62,562 bases of DNA from an uncultured Prevotella sp. (GTDB lineage Bacteria; Bacteroidota; Bacteroidia; Bacteroidales; Bacteroidaceae). Under the pieces are notes generated by a model. The model was given only the letters and a program-made list of their open reading frames with translations, was not told the origin of the DNA and searched no databases. This document shows positions 6,636-15,590 of this stretch, piece after piece. Every line of letters starts with the position of its first letter. Position 1 is the first letter of the stretch. Made by a program: the position numbers and the translations under genes. The stretch lies in contig USJX01000005.1 in assembly GCA_900555035.1 (NCBI GenBank), positions 1 through 62,562 of the forward strand, written 5' to 3'.

Positions 6636-7200
6636 AATCCTTAATTATTTTAAATTTAACAATATCCTTAATCTTCGTTGGAAGCTGTCTACCTCCAAAA
6701 GCAATACGTTCACCTTTATTTAAACTGTTATCAAATAGAATCCAAATATCCACTTCTTCCATAAATATCTCAAAAAGATTCTTAAGACCAGCCTTATATC
6801 TACGTTCAATTACAGGCAAAGGAATGTTATGCCCACCACTCGCGACTCTATCGGCCACACGTCTTTTTGCAAGCTCTATACTATCCAGCCAAAAGAACAA
6901 GAGATGCACAACATACCCTTTTTCTTGTGCTCTACGCACCAGATTAATATAAGATCTGGTTGCTAAAGTAGTTTCTATGGAGAACGATTCACCCATTGCC
7001 AGCAAATCGTCTATTCGCCTAAGCATCAAACGCCCTGCTTCTATCGCTACTCCTTCAGGATTGAAAGGTGAGAGGCCCTTTGCAATTTCGTCAGCATTAA
7101 CAAATTCCTTAACGAGCAAAGACTTGGGAAGAATTGTTTTAGAAGCAGTCGTTTTGCCTGCTCCATTACAACCTGCTATTATATATAAATGCTTTACCAT
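6628..7200 (-). CDS. Zeta-toxin-like P-loop kinase
   Basis: The protein opens MVKHLYIIAGCNGAGKTTAS with a Walker A P-loop, followed by FVNADEIAKGLSPF, SIETTLATRSY and the helix-rich GGHNIPLPVIERRY segment typical of zeta-like small kinases. Zeta toxins phosphorylate UDP-N-acetylglucosamine; this branch is only assumed to share a kinase reaction. I take ATG 7200 as the start, because the 27 residues before it in the open frame are out of family and the P-loop normally lies near residue 10. Length is 190 residues. It overlaps the downstream small gene by 8 bases. Confidence 0.8.
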   Translation of the reverse strand: MVKHLYIIAGCNGAGKTTASKTILPKSLLVKEFVNADEIAKGLSPFNPEGVAIEAGRLMLRRIDDLLAMGESFSIETTLATRSYINLVRRAQEKGYVVHLLFFWLDSIELAKRRVADRVASGGHNIPLPVIERRYKAGLKNLFEIFMEEVDIWILFDNSLNKGERIAFGGRQLPTKIKDIVKFKIIKDYE

Positions 7201-7691
7201 TTGATTCACATTTAAATTCTTTTGGATGCAAATATACGGCAAAATCTTGATAACGCCAAATAAATTGGATGAAATTAACATTATTATTGGTCAAATAATG
7301 CACATTTATAGTTGTACAACTACAACTCTACTCCCAGTTTATCTTTTTCATAAGCTACTTCTTCACTCACATGAAAAAGTTTTTTAGCAAAACATCTATC
7401 ACATCCATCACGATTACGAATTTGGAATATTCAAATCTCTGATTACCAAAGTGATAAAGTTCAAGAATAGCGTGATAGATTGATTGTATTTTTACAATAT
7501 CCATCACGCTATCCCTCACGATTCTTCTGCATCCCTCACTATTTTAGCAAAAACCCGACTTGATTTTACGAGTTATTGCAGCTTGGAACAGCACTTCATT
7601 ATGCCATTATAACCCAACATGAAATCGCTAATTCTAAACTACTTAAAAGAATTATGCAAAATAAATGCTATGCCATACAATATATTAAACA
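7201..7691. other. Gap between toxin and sugar transferase
   Basis: No gene is supported over about 490 bases. The toxin's promoter must lie at the left side. A copy of the GTTGTACAAC palindrome is at 7307-7322. From about 7400 to 7545 the motif ATCACG/ATCCCTCAC recurs several times in loose form, perhaps a decayed mobile element; I could not define its ends. Confidence 0.4.
7307..7322. repeat. 16-bp copy matching 6414-6429
   Basis: TATAGTTGTACAACTA is identical and in the same direction as the sequence at 6414-6429, so the toxin cassette is bracketed by two direct 16-bp copies about 890 bp apart. Confidence 0.7.
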
Positions 7692-8411
7692 ATGTTTCGT
7701 TTTTTAAATAAAAGAAAATATAGAAATATGGAAAATGTAAAGAAGAAATTCAATGATATACCATCATACATCAAATGGAATGATGATGTAGATAATCCAC
7801 GTTTCATACCTGATGGCATGAATGAGATTGAACGCAGCATCAAGCGTGCAGGAGATTTCGTCTTGTCGGGTATCAGCCTTCTGGTGTTCTCGCCGCTATT
7901 CCTGATATGCTACATTGCAGTGAAGAAGGAAGATGGAGGTCCAGCTATCTTCAAGCAGGAGCGCATCGGCAGATTCGGAAGACCATTCTATATTTACAAG
8001 TTCCGCAGCATGAAAGTGGATGCTGAGAAAAATGGTCCACAACTCTTTGCCCATAAGCAAGATACCCGTATGACTGGCATCGGAATGTTCCTCCGTGACC
8101 ACCATCTCGATGAACTGCCTCAGCTCTGGAATGTATTTAAGGGCGATATGGCTTTCATTGGTCCAAGACCTGAACGCAAATTCTATATCGATCAGATTAT
8201 AGAGCACGACCCAAGATACCAGTTCCTCTATCAGATTCGACCTGGTGTCACCTCTTATGCCACCTTATATAATGGCTACACTGATACCATGGAGAAGATG
8301 CTGCGAAGACTGGATCTTGACCTCTACTATCTGGAGCATCGCTCTTGGTGGTTTGATGCCAAGATTTTGGTGAAAACTTTCATCAATATCATTTTCGGAA
8401 AGAAGTTCTAA
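7692..8411 (+). CDS. Bacterial sugar transferase (undecaprenyl-phosphate glycosyl-1-phosphate transferase type)
   Basis: Members of this family move a sugar-1-phosphate onto a lipid carrier to begin exopolysaccharide or capsule units. The sequence has a membrane segment (about residues 37-57, FVLSGISLLVFSPLFLICYI), then the family motifs FKQERIGRFGRPFYIYKFRS, DELPQLWNVFKGDMAFIGPR and IRPGVTS. At 239 residues it is the short, single-helix form lacking the N-terminal multi-helix domain. The start may instead be ATG 7728 (MENVKKKF). No other polysaccharide genes are next to it, which is unusual; the Wzi-like gene at 10858 is the nearest relative in function. Confidence 0.88.
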   Translation: MFRFLNKRKYRNMENVKKKFNDIPSYIKWNDDVDNPRFIPDGMNEIERSIKRAGDFVLSGISLLVFSPLFLICYIAVKKEDGGPAIFKQERIGRFGRPFYIYKFRSMKVDAEKNGPQLFAHKQDTRMTGIGMFLRDHHLDELPQLWNVFKGDMAFIGPRPERKFYIDQIIEHDPRYQFLYQIRPGVTSYATLYNGYTDTMEKMLRRLDLDLYYLEHRSWWFDAKILVKTFINIIFGKKF

Positions 8412-8415
8412 AAAT

Positions 8416-8460
8416 AAAAAAACTCTTTTATGCTATAAAGAAGCATAAAAGAGTTTTTTT
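8416..8460. terminator. Bidirectional terminator
   Basis: Long stem (AAAAAAACTCTTTTATGCT with its complement) around a 7-nt loop, with A tract on the left and T tract on the right. It serves the convergent sugar transferase and AAA-ATPase genes; its right edge touches the ATPase stop codon. Confidence 0.85.
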
Positions 8461-10045
8461 ATTTAACTTTCCAATCATCAATAGTCCCTTTTTCTGAAGA
8501 GAAGTTGACTCCCACCAAATGAATCGGTCTTCTATCTCCAGCATATTCTCTTGCATATCCCTTCTCTTCAATTTGATGCAAAGCGACCTCAGCTGTTCCA
8601 TCAAGTTTGAACTCAAATATATAAATATCTTTCGGTGTTTCTACCACACAATCCGCCCTACCTTGACTAGTTGCCTTTTCATGAAAGACAGTATAGCAGC
8701 TCAACATTCTAAGAAGCAGATAGAACGTATAATGGAAATGACGCTCATATTCCCGTTCCGAGTTCTTGCGACGAACAGAGTAAGGAATACTTGCCAGAAA
8801 AGAGGTCATTCCATCCATAAAATCCTGCAATCTTCCTTGTTTAAGCATACGCACTGAATCCAACAACCAACTAGCAGAATCTTCCTTTGTCTGCAAATAA
8901 TCATTTGCAATCAAAGTAAGTAACCCTTCTCTCACTTCATTGTTCGGAATGTCAAGAAGAAAGGATTCTGTGTCCTGGTCGTAATCCTTTATCGTCAGAT
9001 AACCACTTTGGTATATCATCGGTAAAGGTTTCTCTACATCCGCCTTATAGTCATCAAACTGCGGAACTCCATAAAACTTGCCTACGATTTCGTTTAAATT
9101 CTCATTTGAATGAGACAAGAGTCTTATGAGGTAAGTAGGAGTACCACTCTTAAACCAATAGCCACCTAATCTCTTTAAATAAAAAGCATTGAGGAGACTA
9201 AAAGGATTAAACAAATCTGCCATTTTCTCACTAAAGTGATAGCCATCATATTTCTGTGTCAAGCGATTGGTCATTTCTGAAAAGTCACAGTTATAAGCTT
9301 TGGCTAATTCTGCAATCGAATCAGAGAAATAACGGACAAGTTCTTCTTTTGTTATACCACACAATGACTCAAAATCACGACTTAAACTAATATCTGTAGG
9401 TTGATTAAAACCACTGAACATACTAACTTGCGAAATTTTGGTAACCCCCGTAAGAAAAACAAAGCGCAAATCTGCATCCGCACCCTTAAACGTGGTGTAG
9501 AAAGACTTCATGATATTGCGATGTTTTTCTTCCAATGTTATCATCTTACCAAGATGTTCCACATGATAGTCCAAATCCAGGACATCAAGAATCGGCTTAT
9601 CATATTCATCAATCAGAACAACTGCTCCCTGCCCTGTTTGAATATGAGCTTGATGAAGTACCTGCTGAAATCGCTTACCTAAATCCTTGAATTGATTATT
9701 GATTTCATATTGCTTTTCCCAAGCACTTAAATAGCCGCCTAATATTTCCTCTAAAGCACCATCATTTAAATAATTTCCAGTACTAAGATCTATATGAAAC
9801 ACTGGATATTGTATCCACTCTGTTTCCTTTTTTTCGATGGCTAATCCCTTGAAAAGATCTTTTTTACCTAAGAAATATGATTCCAATGTTGAGACAAGAA
9901 GGCTCTTACCGAATCGTCTTGGACGACCCAGAAAATAAGTATTACCATTTTTCACAAGTTGGTATATCAAATCCGTCTTATCTACATAGACATAATCACC
10001 CAAAATGATTTTATCAAAAGTTTGTATTCCTATTGGATATTTCAT
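8459..10045 (-). CDS. AAA-ATPase-like / PD-(D/E)XK nuclease family protein
   Basis: The N-terminus MKYPIGIQTFDKIILGDYVY, then VDKTDLIYQL and FLGRPRRFGKSLL (a P-loop variant), marks the AAA-ATPase-like family common in Bacteroidetes. VVLIDEYDKPILD near residue 140 is the Walker B region. The C-terminal part has YHFTFYLLL-like helices and GRADCVVETPKDIYIFEFK, a PD-(D/E)XK nuclease core (Asp, then Glu-x-Lys). At 528 residues it is full length. These genes occur in many copies per genome; their role is unknown, with mobile-element or defence links often suggested. It has its own promoter at 10065-10096. Confidence 0.88.
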   Translation of the reverse strand: MKYPIGIQTFDKIILGDYVYVDKTDLIYQLVKNGNTYFLGRPRRFGKSLLVSTLESYFLGKKDLFKGLAIEKKETEWIQYPVFHIDLSTGNYLNDGALEEILGGYLSAWEKQYEINNQFKDLGKRFQQVLHQAHIQTGQGAVVLIDEYDKPILDVLDLDYHVEHLGKMITLEEKHRNIMKSFYTTFKGADADLRFVFLTGVTKISQVSMFSGFNQPTDISLSRDFESLCGITKEELVRYFSDSIAELAKAYNCDFSEMTNRLTQKYDGYHFSEKMADLFNPFSLLNAFYLKRLGGYWFKSGTPTYLIRLLSHSNENLNEIVGKFYGVPQFDDYKADVEKPLPMIYQSGYLTIKDYDQDTESFLLDIPNNEVREGLLTLIANDYLQTKEDSASWLLDSVRMLKQGRLQDFMDGMTSFLASIPYSVRRKNSEREYERHFHYTFYLLLRMLSCYTVFHEKATSQGRADCVVETPKDIYIFEFKLDGTAEVALHQIEEKGYAREYAGDRRPIHLVGVNFSSEKGTIDDWKVK

Positions 10046-10064
10046 ACGCTATTCGATTTTTCTG

Positions 10065-10096
10065 CAAATATAAACTTTTAATTTGAATTCTCCAAA
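10065..10096 (-). promoter_or_regulatory. Promoter of the AAA-ATPase gene
   Basis: On the minus strand TTTG (10096-10093), 20 nt, then TATATTTG (10072-10065): a full match to the Bacteroidetes consensus, 20 bases before the start codon. Confidence 0.7.
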
Positions 10097-10160
10097 CATT
10101 TTAGCATTTTTATATATAACCATCTAGAAGCTAGTTTGCGAATTCAAACAAACAGTACAT

Positions 10161-10195
10161 AAAGTGCCAACCCCTAAAACGGATTGGCACTTTTT
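10161..10195. terminator. Terminator-like hairpin
   Basis: AAAGTGCCAA and TTGGCACTTT form a 10-bp stem with a 13-nt loop, with T residues to the right. It lies between the minus-strand lipoprotein gene and the AAA-ATPase promoter and can end the lipoprotein transcript, although the T tract is better for the plus strand. Confidence 0.55.
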
Positions 10196-10305
10196 GTTTC
10201 ACCCCATGAAACACTTTGTTTCAACCTATGAAACAGTTCGTTCCACGCAATGAACCACTGCGGTTTAATGCATGAACCATTTTAGAACGATGCATGAACC
10301 ATTTT
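10196..10305. repeat. Five tandem 22-bp repeats ending in the stop codon of the lipoprotein gene
   Basis: Units start at 10196, 10218, 10240, 10262 and 10284, each exactly 22 bp. Units 1 and 2 read GTTTCANNNNATGAAACA; later units drift to GTTCCA/TGAACC and GATGCATGAACC. Most units hold an inverted repeat. The last unit ends inside the stop codon (10304-10306) of the neighbouring minus-strand gene. Confidence 0.75.
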
Positions 10306-10783
10306 AGAATTTGGTGAAGTAAAGACGCAAAGTCTCCGAGCGCAATATCATTTTGTCACTCTTGTATTTCTCCTTGAAGAAAGGCTCACGCAAATTGTTG
10401 ATGCCATATTGGCGGAGATCATCATTGACTACGATGATAGGAATATCACCGCCATTGGGTCCATTGTCCTGATGCCAGTTGTTCTTATAGGGGGTGTGAA
10501 CGATGATGCTGTCTGAAGTCTGGTCGAAACGGAAATAACATCCTCGTGGATCTACATCGGCATCATTGCAGGATAACAGTTTGAACTGCACTCCCCAAAA
10601 GACACGACGCTTCGAATAATCGCACCAGCCACCTGTAGCGAGCGTATCTACCCGCTCCAGATGCCAATAGCCATCGAAATGTCCGTTGTTGCTTGTTTCC
10701 AACGTACAAGAAGAAAGACTGAAACCCAAGCTTCCAAACAGGAAAAGCACCAGGAAAACTTTTCGCAGCACCGACAGTTTCAT
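10304..10783 (-). CDS. Lipocalin-like lipoprotein
   Basis: I choose ATG 10783 because AAGGAG lies 4 bases before it; the frame is open to 10825. The protein begins with a signal peptide ending in a lipobox (FSLSSC, Cys near residue 26), so it is likely a lipoprotein of the envelope. The mature part (FDGYWHLERVDTL, later CYFRFDQTSDSIIVH) has the strand pattern of the small lipocalin-like domains common in Bacteroidetes. Ligand and role are unknown. It lies 74 bases downstream of the Wzi-like gene and is probably cotranscribed with it. Confidence 0.65.
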   Translation of the reverse strand: MKLSVLRKVFLVLFLFGSLGFSLSSCTLETSNNGHFDGYWHLERVDTLATGGWCDYSKRRVFWGVQFKLLSCNDADVDPRGCYFRFDQTSDSIIVHTPYKNNWHQDNGPNGGDIPIIVVNDDLRQYGINNLREPFFKEKYKSDKMILRSETLRLYFTKF

Positions 10784-10857
10784 CATTCTCCTTTCTATAT
10801 TTCTGAAATACATTATATGATTCATTCTGTTAAAATTCTATCTAAAAGATTTATCAC

Positions 10858-12465
10858 TTAAAACTCTCTCTTTAAAGAAGTCTTCTTTTTTCCCATCATT
10901 CCATTCTTACTGATAGTAAACTGGAAACCAGCATTATGCCCCAGCATCTGGTTGCTGCCGAAGTCCATGCCATAACCTCCTTTCATAGTCCATCCATGGC
11001 TGAAACGATAATTCCCTTCAACCAGGAAACTTACGTTATGATGCTTCTTGGTGAATGGTTCATTATAGGTTCCCCATCCCTTCTGGTAAGTAATCAAGGC
11101 CCGATAGCCAAATCTATCAGAAGGCTGGCCATCCAAACCTAGATGATAAGCGATGAATCGATTGTTCATGATTTCAATCTTTCCGTTGTCATTATAGATA
11201 GGTGAACGGTAAAGCGGATTACCCATCACCTGTCCCCAATGCTGCCATCCCGAAAAACGACTGTGATTATAGTAATCATCCGTTCCTGAAAGATGGTCAG
11301 GTATATTGATGGTATGGTCGTGATTATAAGGACCGCTCTGGTATTTGGTATAGAGATATTCCACTACCACATTGCGCAACCACTTGCCATACTTGAAATT
11401 CAACTCTGTTCCTAGCATGATATCCTTGAACGAATACAGAAAGAATCTATTTGATTTCTTCTTTTGCCATTCATCCGGTCCTTCGCCATATCCATCGTAG
11501 TCGAGAAAAAAAAGCTGACTATCATCCTCAAAGAAATGATCGGCATAGACACCCATTTTCCAACTGTCAAAATCATAATTGAAGCGCATTACCCACGAAC
11601 CAAGCAAGTCGCCTGCCTTGTTGGCATATTCTCCATCACTGGCATCTGCACCACCTGGGAAAAACGCATACCAAAAAGATTTCCAGCTCTTGTCTGTTGG
11701 CATCTTTTCCATCTCTCCATTTGGATTACGGAAATAAGGATTTCCATTAAAAAGTGCCGCCATCTCCACCCCCAGCTCCAGGCTCCATGGGCAAAACCTC
11801 TCCTCGCTGCCTATCTTCAGATAACCCGCCTTGCTATGATAGAGCACTTCGTCGGCATATTTCTGCTCCTTGTTCGTGAAATCATGCTGCCAACTGTCAT
11901 CAGTCATCATACCATAGGCAATATGTCCTTTCAGCTGCACCCAGCCATTGAATATCGGCAAGGTCCAATAATCAGGCAAGGCAAGGCGAACCTGGGGAAC
12001 AGGGCGGGCATTGATTCCCAAGGTCTGGCTACCGCTGGAAAGCGTCTGATTCTTGAGTTCCATCGGATATTCCTTGGCACCCACACTCAGCACACCATGC
12101 AACCAGCGAGCCTCAACAAATGCCTGCTGCACAATGGCATGGCTGGTATAATTAACAGGAGCCACCATATCTACACAATAACCCAAAGCCCAACGACGGG
12201 CAGAATCGGCAGCGAGCGGGCGATTCACCACCGCACGCAAATAGCCATTCCGCTCATCGAGCGAACTCAAGCCATACTTGTTGGCATTGAGCCAAAGTGG
12301 AGTCTTCCCCTTCGATAGGGAGCCTTGCATCTCCACTCGATACTCCACCCCCTCGCCGAGGTCGAGTTTGCCGGGTTCAACGCCCTCCTCCTGCCATAAC
12401 TGCTGGGCAAGGACGCTGGTTGGCAGTGCACAAGCCGCCAAGTATATTGCTATCTTCTTCTTCAT
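10858..12465 (-). CDS. Capsule assembly Wzi family outer-membrane protein
   Basis: A cleavable signal peptide (MKKKIAIYLAACALPTSVLA) is followed by a 515-residue chain rich in alternating aromatic and polar residues, the pattern of an outer-membrane beta-barrel. The opening VEYRVEMQGSLSKGKTPLWL, then NANKYGLSS, and repeated blocks such as FVEARWLHGVLSVGAKEYP match the Wzi-like family of Bacteroidetes. E. coli Wzi helps hold capsule at the surface; whether this homologue does so is inference. The chain ends with a beta-strand before a Lys-rich tail rather than the usual terminal aromatic. Confidence 0.78.
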   Translation of the reverse strand: MKKKIAIYLAACALPTSVLAQQLWQEEGVEPGKLDLGEGVEYRVEMQGSLSKGKTPLWLNANKYGLSSLDERNGYLRAVVNRPLAADSARRWALGYCVDMVAPVNYTSHAIVQQAFVEARWLHGVLSVGAKEYPMELKNQTLSSGSQTLGINARPVPQVRLALPDYWTLPIFNGWVQLKGHIAYGMMTDDSWQHDFTNKEQKYADEVLYHSKAGYLKIGSEERFCPWSLELGVEMAALFNGNPYFRNPNGEMEKMPTDKSWKSFWYAFFPGGADASDGEYANKAGDLLGSWVMRFNYDFDSWKMGVYADHFFEDDSQLFFLDYDGYGEGPDEWQKKKSNRFFLYSFKDIMLGTELNFKYGKWLRNVVVEYLYTKYQSGPYNHDHTINIPDHLSGTDDYYNHSRFSGWQHWGQVMGNPLYRSPIYNDNGKIEIMNNRFIAYHLGLDGQPSDRFGYRALITYQKGWGTYNEPFTKKHHNVSFLVEGNYRFSHGWTMKGGYGMDFGSNQMLGHNAGFQFTISKNGMMGKKKTSLKREF

Positions 12466-12939
12466 TAAAGTTATGAATATGATTTTTACTAATGTTGTCT
12501 GTTATCGCTTGAATATACCTTATACAAGTATTATTTCTTGAATATTTACCTCTTCCAAGGTCAGATACTATTGTACCAAAACCTAAGCAAGACCTTATTA
12601 AAAGGCAAAAGTAAAACAAATATTGCGTAAATCCGCATTTCTTTAACATTCATTACGGAAAGTTATATTATTATCTTAAAATAAAGTCCTATTATAAACG
12701 AAAAGAAGCTGATTGACAGTTGAAAAGAAATATTTCATTTTCCCAACGATTGTTAAAAACAAGAAGCAGAAATAAACCATCTGAAAAAAAATCAATCAAC
12801 TATTACGATGATTGCAACTATCGGGCTTCTTTCTGCGTCTAATCGACAAAAAGAAAAATAGTTGGCCCATTAAAAGTTTTGCAATATGTATCATTGGGAC
12901 AGAAAAATAAGTATTAGTAATAGTAACAAAAGAAAAAGT
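12466..12939. other. Divergent control region between Wzi-like gene and TolC operon
   Basis: No gene is supported. A minus-strand TACTTTTG (12613-12606) could be the -7 element for the Wzi-like gene. On the plus side no exact TAnnTTTG precedes tolC; TTTTGC near 12877 is the nearest. A loose inverted repeat (AGAAGCAGAAA near 12762 with CTTCTTTCTGCG near 12827) might be a regulator site. Confidence 0.4.
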
Positions 12940-14274
12940 ATGAACGGAAGTTTAAGAAACGGCATGTTTGCCCTGCTCATCGCAGCAGCTCCACTTGCCA
13001 CACAAGCTAAGCAATGGTCGCTGAAAGATTGCATCGACTATGCGCTTGCCAACAACATCTCGCTCCAGAAAACGCAGCTCACCAAGGCTAGCGCTCAGGA
13101 GGACTACTTGCAGTCGAAAGCGGCTCTGCTGCCTTCGCTCAACGCAAGCACCAATCAAAGCGTAAACTACACGCCATGGGTGGCTAGCGGCATCAGCAGC
13201 GACGGTTTCTCAAGAGCTAGCATCGATAAGGTATATTACAACGGCACCTACTCGGTGGCTGGTAACTACACCATCTGGAATGGAAATAAAAACAAGAACC
13301 AGGTGAAACTCAATAAATTGGTGGCTGAGGCTGCTGAACTCGATTCGGCAACCCAGGCTGTGAAGCTGCAGGAGCAGATTGCCACACTCTACGTTCAGAT
13401 TCTCTACTCTACAGAGGCTATCCAGGTAAACAAGGAAAGCTACAAGTCGAGTCTCGAGAACGAAGAACGTGGCAAGGAAATGGTAAAAGTAGGAAAAATG
13501 AGCCAGGCTGACCTTGCCCAACTCACCGCACAACGTGCCCAGGATGAGTTTAACATCGTACAGGCTGAAAGCAACGTGAAGAACTACAAGCGACAGCTGA
13601 AGGAGTTGCTCCAGATTACTAGCGATGAGGCTTTCGATATCAATGTGCCAAACACCACGGATGCGATGGCACTGGATGCCATCCCGGCACTGAACGGCGT
13701 ATATGCTGCGGCTTTGGAAAACCGTCCGGAGTTCAAGACCTTCCAGAACCAGCTGGCTCAGAACGACCTCACCATCCAGATTGCCAAGGCAGGCAAGTTG
13801 CCTACCATCAGTGCCAACGCAGGCGTTTCTACCAGCAGCACTTCTATGAATAACAAGGCATGGGGCACACAGTTGAAGACCAACTTCAACATGGGCGGCG
13901 GTATCAGCGTGAGCGTACCTCTCTTCGACAACCGCTCTACCAAGACTCAGGTGAACAAGGCACTTATTCAGCGTGAAAGCATCCAGCTCGACCTGAAGAA
14001 CCAGCAGACCCAGCTCTACTCTACCATCGAGAACTACTGGTTGCAGGCCTCTACCAACCAGAGCCAGTTTAAGGCTGCCAAGGTAAGCACCGAAAGTGCA
14101 CAGACCAGCTACAATCTGCTGAGCGAGCAGTTTAAGTTGGGGTTGAAGAACATAGTAGAGCTTCGCACAGGCAAGGACAACCTGCTGAAGGCTAAGCAGA
14201 ATGAGCTTCAGGCAAAATACATGGCCATCCTCAACCTCAACATTCTGAAGTTCTACAAGAACGGAAGTATCTAA
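12940..14274 (+). CDS. TolC family outer-membrane efflux protein
   Basis: This is the outer-membrane channel of a tripartite exporter. ATG 12940 gives a proper signal peptide (MNGSLRNGMFALLIAAAPLA, cut after TQA); the frame is open upstream to 12886 but those residues are polar and unlike a signal. Two repeated halves are visible, each with long heptad helices (QLTKASAQEDYLQSKAALLP; later LIQRESIQLDLKNQQTQL) and conserved openings such as WSLKDCIDYALANN, as expected of TolC. Length (444 residues) is normal. The adaptor, ATPase and permease genes follow in order. Confidence 0.9.
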   Translation: MNGSLRNGMFALLIAAAPLATQAKQWSLKDCIDYALANNISLQKTQLTKASAQEDYLQSKAALLPSLNASTNQSVNYTPWVASGISSDGFSRASIDKVYYNGTYSVAGNYTIWNGNKNKNQVKLNKLVAEAAELDSATQAVKLQEQIATLYVQILYSTEAIQVNKESYKSSLENEERGKEMVKVGKMSQADLAQLTAQRAQDEFNIVQAESNVKNYKRQLKELLQITSDEAFDINVPNTTDAMALDAIPALNGVYAAALENRPEFKTFQNQLAQNDLTIQIAKAGKLPTISANAGVSTSSTSMNNKAWGTQLKTNFNMGGGISVSVPLFDNRSTKTQVNKALIQRESIQLDLKNQQTQLYSTIENYWLQASTNQSQFKAAKVSTESAQTSYNLLSEQFKLGLKNIVELRTGKDNLLKAKQNELQAKYMAILNLNILKFYKNGSI

Positions 14275-14350
14275 GAAAAGGCTCATAAGAAGCCGGGAGT
14301 TTCTGCTCCTATTTTATATATACATATTGCAAAACATTTAATAGGTTAAC

Positions 14351-15538
14351 ATGATAATGAAGAAATTAAGAGTAAGCAAAATCTGGATTGCTGTCATCGT
14401 GATAGTAGTCATCGCCGTGGCAGCATGGGCGCTGTCGGGAGGCAAGAAGGAAGAAGAGATTAACTTCAAGGAGGAAGCGGTGAAGACTGAAACCCTCCAG
14501 AACAGTGTAACCGCCACCGGCACCATCGAGGCCGTGACCTCAGTAACCGTGGGTACACAGGTGAGCGGTATCGTGAACAAACTCTATGTAGATTACAACT
14601 CTCAGGTAAAAAAGGGACAGGTAATCGCAGAGCTCGACAAGACCAACCTGCTGAGCGAGCTCAATACGGCTAAGGCAAATCTGGCCAGTGCCACCAGCAA
14701 CCTCAGCTATCAGGCAGCCAACATGAACCGCTACCAGACGCTTTACAAGAAGGGCCTCGTGAGCGCCGATGAATACGAGAACGCTCTCCTCACCTATCGC
14801 CAGGCAAGGGAGCAGGTGGCTTCATCCAAGGAAAATGTACTGAAGGCCCAGACCAACCTCAGTTACGCTACCATTACATCGCCTATCGATGGTACCGTTA
14901 TCTCGAAGAGCGTAGAGGAAGGCCAGACTGTTGCGGCAAGCTTCAACACCCCAGAACTCTTCACCATTGCCAAGGACCTGACCAACATGCAGGTAGTGGC
15001 AAACGTGGATGAGGCAGACATCGGCGGTGTGAAAGAAGGCGACCGCGTTACCTTCACCGTAGATGCTTATCCGGATGATACCTTCGAGGGAACCGTAAAG
15101 CAGGTGCGCCTGGAAGCAACAACTACTAATAATGTGGTTACTTACGAGGTGGTAATATCTGCTCCAAATGCAGACCTCAAGCTGAAGCCAGGTTTGACAG
15201 CCAATGTCACCATCTACACCCAGGAGCGCAGTGGCGTACTCGCTGTAGCCAACAAGGCTTTGCGTTTTACTCCTACCAAGGAAACCGTGGGCAAGGATAT
15301 GAAGATTGTGGATTGCAAGGGCAAGAACAAGGTATGGACCCTCAACGACAAGACACTCACAGCCCATGCCGTAACCATCGGTCAGACCGACGGAGTGCAC
15401 ACCGAAATCATCAAGGGTATCAAGAAAGGACAGAAGATTGTAACAGAAATCATTGTCAATACGCCTGAGGAAGAAGAGGATGCCCAGCAGAGCCAAGGTC
15501 TGATCAGCGGTCCTGGCCCTAGAGGAAAGAAGAGATAA
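14351..15538 (+). CDS. Periplasmic adaptor (HlyD/MacA type)
   Basis: The protein joins the inner-membrane ABC transporter to TolC. An N-terminal membrane anchor (IWIAVIVIVVIAVAAWAL) is followed by a lipoyl half-motif (TVGTQVSGIVNKLYVDYNSQ), a coiled-coil hairpin (residues about 100-160), the second lipoyl half (SPIDGTVISKSVEEGQTV) and beta-barrel parts, in MacA order. 395 residues is usual. Either ATG 14351 or ATG 14357 could be used. The C-terminal tail is acidic then basic (EEEEDAQQ, RGKKR), which is not a conserved feature. Confidence 0.9.
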   Translation: MIMKKLRVSKIWIAVIVIVVIAVAAWALSGGKKEEEINFKEEAVKTETLQNSVTATGTIEAVTSVTVGTQVSGIVNKLYVDYNSQVKKGQVIAELDKTNLLSELNTAKANLASATSNLSYQAANMNRYQTLYKKGLVSADEYENALLTYRQAREQVASSKENVLKAQTNLSYATITSPIDGTVISKSVEEGQTVAASFNTPELFTIAKDLTNMQVVANVDEADIGGVKEGDRVTFTVDAYPDDTFEGTVKQVRLEATTTNNVVTYEVVISAPNADLKLKPGLTANVTIYTQERSGVLAVANKALRFTPTKETVGKDMKIVDCKGKNKVWTLNDKTLTAHAVTIGQTDGVHTEIIKGIKKGQKIVTEIIVNTPEEEEDAQQSQGLISGPGPRGKKR

Positions 15539-15549
15539 GACAGAAGGCA

Positions 15550-15590
15550 TAATTTATAATTAATAATTTACAATTTATAGTTAAGAATTA
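15550..15590. repeat. 14-bp AT-rich tandem repeat between adaptor and ATPase genes
   Basis: TAATTTATAATTAA (15550-15563) is followed by TAATTTACAATTTA (15564-15577) and a partial third copy running into the ATG of the ATPase gene. Its style matches the repeat after kdsB. Confidence 0.6.

Noticed and set aside
7400..7560. Possible CRISPR-like repeats (ATCACG/ATCCCTCAC)
   Set aside because: Copies are irregular in length and spacing and there are no uniform spacers.
10196..10305. CRISPR array
   Set aside because: The 22-bp units follow each other without spacers, so this is a plain tandem array.
13210..14286. Long minus-strand frame of 358 residues opposite tolC
   Set aside because: The TolC frame has signal peptide and repeats; the opposite frame is an effect of codon use.
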